From Mytilus trossulus (taxonomy: Eukaryota > Mollusca > Bivalvia > Mytilida > Mytilidae): a DNA stretch of 64,000 bases. Position numbers and translations under genes: made by a program. The stretch spans positions 16,043,862 to 16,107,861 of the forward strand of contig NC_086379.1 in the NCBI RefSeq assembly GCF_036588685.1, written 5' to 3'. Numbering within the stretch: position 1 is the first letter of the stretch; each line of letters opens with the position of its first letter. Positions 61,401 to 64,000 of this stretch are shown here, one piece after another. The notes beneath the pieces were generated by a model. That model saw nothing but the letters and a program-made list of their open reading frames with translations. It was not told where the DNA came from and made no database searches.

Positions 61401-62721
61401 TTTGAAAAGGTACAACAAGTGTATTATCAATGCTAAATATTTGTAAGTTAATTTTTTTCATTTTTCTCTTGTAGATTTAAGACAATGGGTTTTCTGGGTA
61501 CATATGTGGAATCACAATGGGGGTTGGCTAATTTCACTGTAGCTGCTGAATGTGCATGTATTTGTGCATTTGGGCCTAGCCATTCTGTGATAGGTAAGTT
61601 TTTTAATTTGTTTGAAATGGGTCAGTGTAATATTAAATGGCCTTTAGTATTATATTGAAATCTGAATAGGAGATGTTCGTCATCATTATAAGTTATAAGT
61701 CAATGAGGCGACTAACAAATAACATAAGAATGGAAAAAAAATAGGTCAACTTACAATCCTCAAATTTTATTCCATATATCAAGCATATGTGAGAAAATAA
61801 AATTCAAGCACCACCATTACCAAGAAATATATTTTATTCTCATTAACATGTTTGAATATAACATCTTGTTTTTATGCCCCACCTACGATAGAAGAGGGGC
61901 ATTATGTTTTCTGGTCTGTGGCTCTGTTCGTTCGTTCGTTCGTCCATCCGTTCATTTGTTCATCCGCAGGTTAAAGTTTTTGGTCAAGGTAGTTTTTGAT
62001 GAAGCTGAAGTCGAATCAACTAGAAACTTAGTACACTTGTTGCTTATGATATGATCTTTCTAATTTTAAAGCCAAATTAGACTTTTGACCCTAATTTCAC
62101 GGTCAACTGAACATAGAAAATGAAAATAGGAGTTTCAGGTTAAAGTTTTTGGTCCAGGTAGTTTTTGATGAAGCTGAAGTCCAATCAACTTGAAACTTAG
62201 TACACTTACTGCTTATGATATGATCTTTTTAATTTTAAAGCCAAATTAGACTTTTGACAAAATTTCACGGTCCATTGAACAAGGAAAATAATAGTGCCAG
62301 TGGGGCATCTGTGTACTTTGGACACATTCTTGTTCAAAAAATAATTTGACCAAGGTCTCATAGTGAGACTTCAATTAGATATTCTAGTATTCAATTTTGC
62401 AGTTTTTACTTACATGCTAGATCTAGACCTAAAGAAATAAAAATACAAATATCAGACAAACTATAAATTAATTTTGAAGGAAACTATTTTCTTTATAATA
62501 ATTATTTACTTTTAAATTCAAGGGACACAAAAGTTATCTTTTAAAAGTTTCTACATTCATAATAACTGCATTCAAATATTGGATTTATTATCATTTCTAT
62601 AATTGTATTTTCAGCAATTTGTGTTGACGGGACATTTCATAAATATGTGTTCACTACAGGCGGTAATTGTAACAGAGAGGCTTATGACAATTTCCTGGAG
62701 ATGGGAGACGATTTGGAATAG
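40420..62721 (+). CDS. WDR45: WDR45 (WIPI4), PROPPIN beta-propeller (spliced gene, eleven coding exons, 343 aa)
   Basis: WIPI4 binds phosphatidylinositol 3-phosphate on the autophagosome precursor and works with ATG2 in lipid transfer and autophagosome growth. Coding exons: 40478-40523, 41175-41249, 41756-41860, 42306-42405, 44604-44698, 45296-45369, 45692-45814, 47607-47692, 48119-48220, 61475-61593, 62615-62721. All phases agree. The PROPPIN lipid motif is FRRG at about residues 224-227 (LRRG in human). Diagnostic WIPI4-type strings are [23 protein letters not shown] and [11 protein letters not shown]. Length is 343 aa against 361 in human WDR45. WDR45B is the alternative but fits less well. 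Intron 9 (13.25 kb) holds a LINE and the giant foldback element. Upstream exon(s) are untranslated and not found. Confidence 0.95.
40478..40523 (+). CDS. WDR45: WDR45 coding exon 1
   Basis: ATG TCA TCC gives [15 protein letters not shown], donor gtaatt. The exon begins at 40420 after a tttttccag acceptor, so an earlier untranslated exon exists. A three-codon upstream ORF (40459-40470, ATG to TGA) precedes this start. The start is chosen because FNQD is the first conserved propeller motif and no in-frame upstream ATG follows the last stop. Confidence 0.88.
41000..41174. other. WDR45 intron 1
   Basis: AT-rich intron; dispersed-repeat fragments between 40680 and 41000 (gggacatatac, gggacacaactctc words). 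Nothing else supported. Confidence 0.3.
41175..41249 (+). CDS. WDR45: WDR45 coding exon 2
   Basis: 75 nt, acceptor gtattttcag, donor gtaaga. Encodes [18 protein letters not shown] and TQKLYL, first blade of the propeller. Confidence 0.93.
41756..41860 (+). CDS. WDR45: WDR45 coding exon 3
   Basis: 105 nt, acceptor ttttacag, donor gtaaag. Encodes [17 protein letters not shown] then [17 protein letters not shown], matching the NLLALVGGG strand of WIPI4. Confidence 0.94.
42306..42405 (+). CDS. WDR45: WDR45 coding exon 4
   Basis: 100 nt, acceptor tattgtag, donor gtaaaa. Encodes [18 protein letters not shown] and [13 protein letters not shown]. Confidence 0.94.
43613..43748. mobile_element. 136-bp short member of the gggtctcactaattag element family
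   Basis: Same ends and subterminal gcgacaagaagc words as 28339-29376 but almost no core. Flanks acttttatt (43604-43612) and actttttttc-like (43749-43757) agree at 7 of 9 positions, consistent with an old 9-bp duplication. In WDR45 intron 4. Confidence 0.7.
44604..44698 (+). CDS. WDR45: WDR45 coding exon 5
   Basis: 95 nt, acceptor tattgtag, donor gtttgt. Encodes [18 protein letters not shown] and [10 protein letters not shown], the WIPI4-type [10 protein letters not shown] signature with the next exon. Confidence 0.94.
45296..45369 (+). CDS. WDR45: WDR45 coding exon 6
   Basis: 74 nt, acceptor tattgtag, donor gtttgt. Encodes [19 protein letters not shown] and SVQIV. Confidence 0.93.
45692..45814 (+). 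CDS. WDR45: WDR45 coding exon 7
   Basis: 123 nt in phase 0 at both ends, acceptor tattttcag, donor gtaaag. Encodes [13 protein letters not shown] and [25 protein letters not shown]. Its last 88 nt and donor are duplicated 109 bp downstream. Confidence 0.94.
45727..45940 (+). repeat. 109-bp tandem duplication of the WDR45 exon 7 end and donor
   Basis: The unit from acctgtgatta at 45727 recurs from acctgtgataa at 45836, nearly identical. The second copy keeps a donor (gtaaca at 45924). Use of that donor would add 109 nt and shift the next exon out of frame, although the added stretch itself stays open. The acceptor is not copied, so the second copy could act only as an alternative 5' splice site. 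Confidence 0.9.
46200..46890 (+). repeat. Tandem repeat of about 145 bp (ttgacctcattttcatggttcagtg units)
   Basis: Five diverged units starting near 46258, 46402, 46549, 46690 and 46837, each with ttgacctcattttcatgg and a following ataagcaataggtcaact. I recognise this as a common mussel repeat. In WDR45 intron 7. Confidence 0.65.
47335..47520 (+). mobile_element. Third 5'-truncated 3' tail of the Penelope-like family
   Basis: ttagttttctatgttgtgtc, gtttgtctttttcattttta, gccatggtgttgtcagttt, ctctttcgtccctctt. Same family as 9650-9902 and 11027-11265. Overlapping small ORFs are not genes. Confidence 0.55.
47607..47692 (+). CDS. WDR45: WDR45 coding exon 8 (FRRG motif)
   Basis: 86 nt, acceptor cttatag, donor gtttgt. 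Encodes [18 protein letters not shown] and [10 protein letters not shown]; the FRRG motif holds the two arginines that bind PI3P headgroups in the family. Confidence 0.95.
48119..48220 (+). CDS. WDR45: WDR45 coding exon 9
   Basis: 102 nt, acceptor ttttttgcag, donor gtaagt. Encodes [18 protein letters not shown] and [15 protein letters not shown]. Confidence 0.94.
48405..49780 (+). CDS. LINE ORF2 fragment: reverse transcriptase domain
   Basis: Open frame in register from about 48405; numbering below is from the Met at 48293. It shows [20 protein letters not shown] at the domain start, motif [13 protein letters not shown] at about residue 130, [10 protein letters not shown], the catalytic box YADD at about 230, and YLGLLL thumb motif near 300. 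The endonuclease domain is missing through 5' truncation. After 49786 the frame reads into the foldback element until a stop at 49844. Confidence 0.85.
49821..49891. repeat. 71-bp palindrome at the left end of the foldback element
   Basis: Near-perfect inverted arms cccggggtcaaaataccatg and its complement around ccccgggg at 49852-49859. One mismatch region around cggtaaaatg / cattataccg. Confidence 0.85.
50025..57236 (+). repeat. Plus-oriented array of about 44 monomers of ~163 bp
   Basis: Anchor ggtctat falls at 50176, 50339, 50502, 50647, 50810, 50972, 51135, 51299 and so on (mostly 163, once 145). Each monomer carries gggttcaatatacc, then gcaggggggtcaaaatacc and atgg, then aaaattttcaaaatatct, ttccag, atgttaaatacatacaaact and ttaaggagttagaatagct. 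Small ORFs inside repeat with the array and are not genes. Confidence 0.9.
52361..56800 (+). repeat. Seven-monomer higher-order repeat, about 1141 bp, four copies
   Basis: Identical marker variants return at 52361, 53502, 54643 and again about 1134 bp later. Adjacent 1.14-kb blocks look nearly identical over long stretches. In the earlier part of the array (50647-51460) a three-monomer period of 488 bp is seen instead. Confidence 0.8.
57237..58710 (-). repeat. Minus-oriented monomer array, about nine copies
   Basis: The same monomer in reverse complement (ccccctac, tgaaccccctac, taactccttaacatagt, atgctggaaaagatattttg). It is more diverged towards the right. The switch of strand is at about 57236, next to ttttccag-accccaaag. 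Confidence 0.85.
58720..58995. other. Unique spacer inside the foldback element
   Basis: AT-rich, not part of the monomer. One plus frame (about 58803-58940) stays open for 46 codons without ATG, reading [15 protein letters not shown] and [12 protein letters not shown]. No family recognised; may be captured DNA or chance. Confidence 0.3.
59151..59555 (+). CDS. LINE ORF2 fragment: C-terminal zinc-knuckle part
   Basis: Begins [13 protein letters not shown] and holds [17 protein letters not shown], a C-x2-C-x8-H-x4-C knuckle typical of LINE C-termini, then ends ILYH and stop. In the same register as the left half across the ACCGGT. Codons of a Met at 59121 upstream belong to the inserted element. 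Confidence 0.8.
   Translation, partial: CKLRTYKLFKHTFNTEQYLLQKMPLRHRSAFSKFRCGVAPLKIETGRYERKNLDERVCFNCNILEDEKHVLLNCPLYEDLRHALFIDILCHNDMFLNLSDEEKFIYMFKNTNICNIVAKTCNNILTRRNSILYH
60139..60741 (-). mobile_element. Possible solo LTR, 603 bp
   Basis: Begins tgttacggccagaaat and ends atatcataac, with short inverted ends (tgtta / taac) and possible 5-bp duplication atgtt (60134-60138 and 60742-60746). A gtatatatatag box is at about 60465. Repeated ctagaac and gaa-ttc words inside. No gag or pol nearby, so solo. Confidence 0.4.
61475..61593 (+). CDS. WDR45: WDR45 coding exon 10
   Basis: 119 nt, acceptor tctcttgtag, donor gtaagt. Encodes [17 protein letters not shown] and [14 protein letters not shown]. 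It follows the 13.25-kb intron. Confidence 0.93.
61870..62330 (+). repeat. Dispersed mussel repeat (gcattatgttttctggtctg), with an internal 172-bp tandem pair
   Basis: Starts tgccccacctacgatagaag, has a (cgtt)n run, then two copies of aggttaaagtttttggtc.aggtagtttttgatgaagctgaag at about 61967 and 62139, and closes with tggggcatctgtgtactttg. In WDR45 intron 10. A diverged copy is at about 32700-32870. Confidence 0.6.
62615..62721 (+). CDS. WDR45: WDR45 coding exon 11 (C-terminus and stop)
   Basis: 107 nt, acceptor tattttcag. Encodes [19 protein letters not shown], then [15 protein letters not shown] and TAG. The acidic end matches human WDR45. Confidence 0.94.
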
Positions 62722-64000
62722 TCTATTGTTGTTAATGCAGTCAGATTTTATGTTTATGAATATGTGATTTGTTATATTAATTTTTCCTAAACTGTTATTT
62801 CTTTATGTAGAAGATTGTTATCTGACTTGTAATGCTACATGAGCTATTGTTATCACGATTTTACCCCTTATATGAAATATAGTTTAGAGGTGTAAAGGTC
62901 TATAGGAAACCTATCTGTTTGTAAATTATAAAAGTTCAAATTTCTGGTATTTGAACAACATATGAAGATCATACATGTTGAAGGGGGGATGACTTAACAT
63001 CATTTGAAAGATAAAGGAGTAGGTTCAGTAAGATCCCTTTTTGGCCCCAAAATGTAGCTGTTTTACAAAATTGTAAAATTGTAATCTTTTAGCTATTTAT
63101 TGGAAAGTAGAATGTTGCTGCTACATAAATACAGGCAGTTTTTGACAATACTATGCACATATATCAGCTACTAGCATCATTAAGTCATGCTAAATTTCTA
63201 AAATCTTCCAAATTTTGGCATTTTAGTTAAATTTTATACAGTTTCCGTCTTAAACAAAAGTGGTCACATTCGTGTTCATTCATAATATTGAAATGTAAGT
63301 TGTATTTGATGATAATACATAACATATATAAAGGTTGAGGATGAACACGGATGTGGCCACTTTCATTTTTGACAAAAACCATCTGCAAAGTTATGTTTTT
63401 TGGCATATTTGATAGATTTTTCATATTTAAGCTTGAATCAGAGCATTTTTAATGACACAATCAGTTTTCACATAAACTAATCAAATCAATTGAAATAGAC
63501 ACTTAAGTGTTTAAAAAGTGTCAAAAATCTTCCGTTAGATGAACTTGAAATTTGAGGCCAAAATCGGTCCTAACTGGACCTACTCCTTTGAATGGGAAGT
63601 GATAATTTTTTAGCTTGGTCAAAGTTCTTTTATTTAGGGCTTTTCTATTTAAATTGAAGTTAAATGGTAGAAGATACTTCTAAAGTCTTCCCACAATCAG
63701 CATACCTTCAGTGAGAAAATTTGCATACATAAAATTGACACACAACCATAAATGACCCACATCTCATGTCCAAAAATAAAATTTCCCTTCCTACCCTAAA
63801 ATATTCATATAAATGGAATAGCCATCATTATTACTATTGTTTCCCATTTTCCCAGCAAAATGTTTTCAGTTTGAATCAGTGTTGATATGTATTCCTTAGT
63901 ATTTATTTTATACAAATAATGAATTTCTTTAAAGGAATAATTGATTACTTGCATACATGTTGCATTTAAACTTGAGGCTAGTTATTATTTGACCTTGATG
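62722..64000. other. Region downstream of WDR45
   Basis: Contains the WDR45 3' untranslated region and the MITE at 63012-63592. No clear AATAAA close to the stop. No further gene seen. Confidence 0.4.
63012..63592. mobile_element. MITE of about 580 bp with aaaggagtaggt ends
   Basis: Left end aaaggagtaggttcagtaag and right end ggacctactccttt are inverted. The core has a second inverted pair, agtggtcacattcgtgttca and atgaacacggatgtggcc. A truncated relative is at 39758-40060. The ORF at 63227-63424 is spurious. Confidence 0.65.

Overview
The window looks like nuclear DNA from a marine bivalve, most likely a mussel close to Mytilus. It is AT-rich, its genes have small exons and long introns, and it is packed with dispersed repeats of a kind I recognise from Mytilus genomic sequence. 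There are no operons or bacterial signals. This assignment is inference; no database search was made.

Three spliced host genes can be reconstructed exon by exon with matching splice phases. (1) A secreted EGF-repeat protein lies on the minus strand, positions 1-14400, and runs off the left edge. It has a signal-peptide exon (present twice), an N-terminal domain resembling the Notch-ligand MNNL domain, a 22-nt micro-exon, and one giant exon of about 19 EGF repeats. (2) RBM22, a spliceosome factor, lies on the minus strand at 18959-28250 in nine coding exons, 441 aa. (3) WDR45 (WIPI4), an autophagy beta-propeller, lies on the plus strand at 40420-62721 in eleven coding exons, 343 aa. A broken transposase-like gene sits between RBM22 and WDR45 (34287-35283, minus).

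Most of the rest is mobile or repetitive DNA. It includes a decayed Penelope-like reverse transcriptase (8342-10380) and several detached 3' tails of it. There are also many terminal-inverted-repeat elements: 3366-5553, two hAT-like, two with 9-bp target duplications of one family plus a third foldback with a 9-bp duplication, a pair with TTAA ends, and others. The 13.3-kb WDR45 intron 9 holds a LINE whose ORF is interrupted by a 9.36-kb foldback element. That element is built from about 50 copies of a ~163-bp monomer in two opposed arrays.

The most unusual observations are these. (a) The giant foldback satellite element has short inverted ends and a 6-bp duplication ACCGGT; its removal would put the LINE frame back in register. 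A degenerate relic of the same monomer lies 33 kb away. (b) Coding exons with their splice sites have been tandemly copied in three places in two genes: RBM22 exon 2 (about 80 bp, eight copies), RBM22 exon 6 start (about 81 bp, four copies), and WDR45 exon 7 end (109 bp, two copies). (c) The promoter and signal-peptide exon of the EGF gene are duplicated. These three points are the best candidates for something undescribed.
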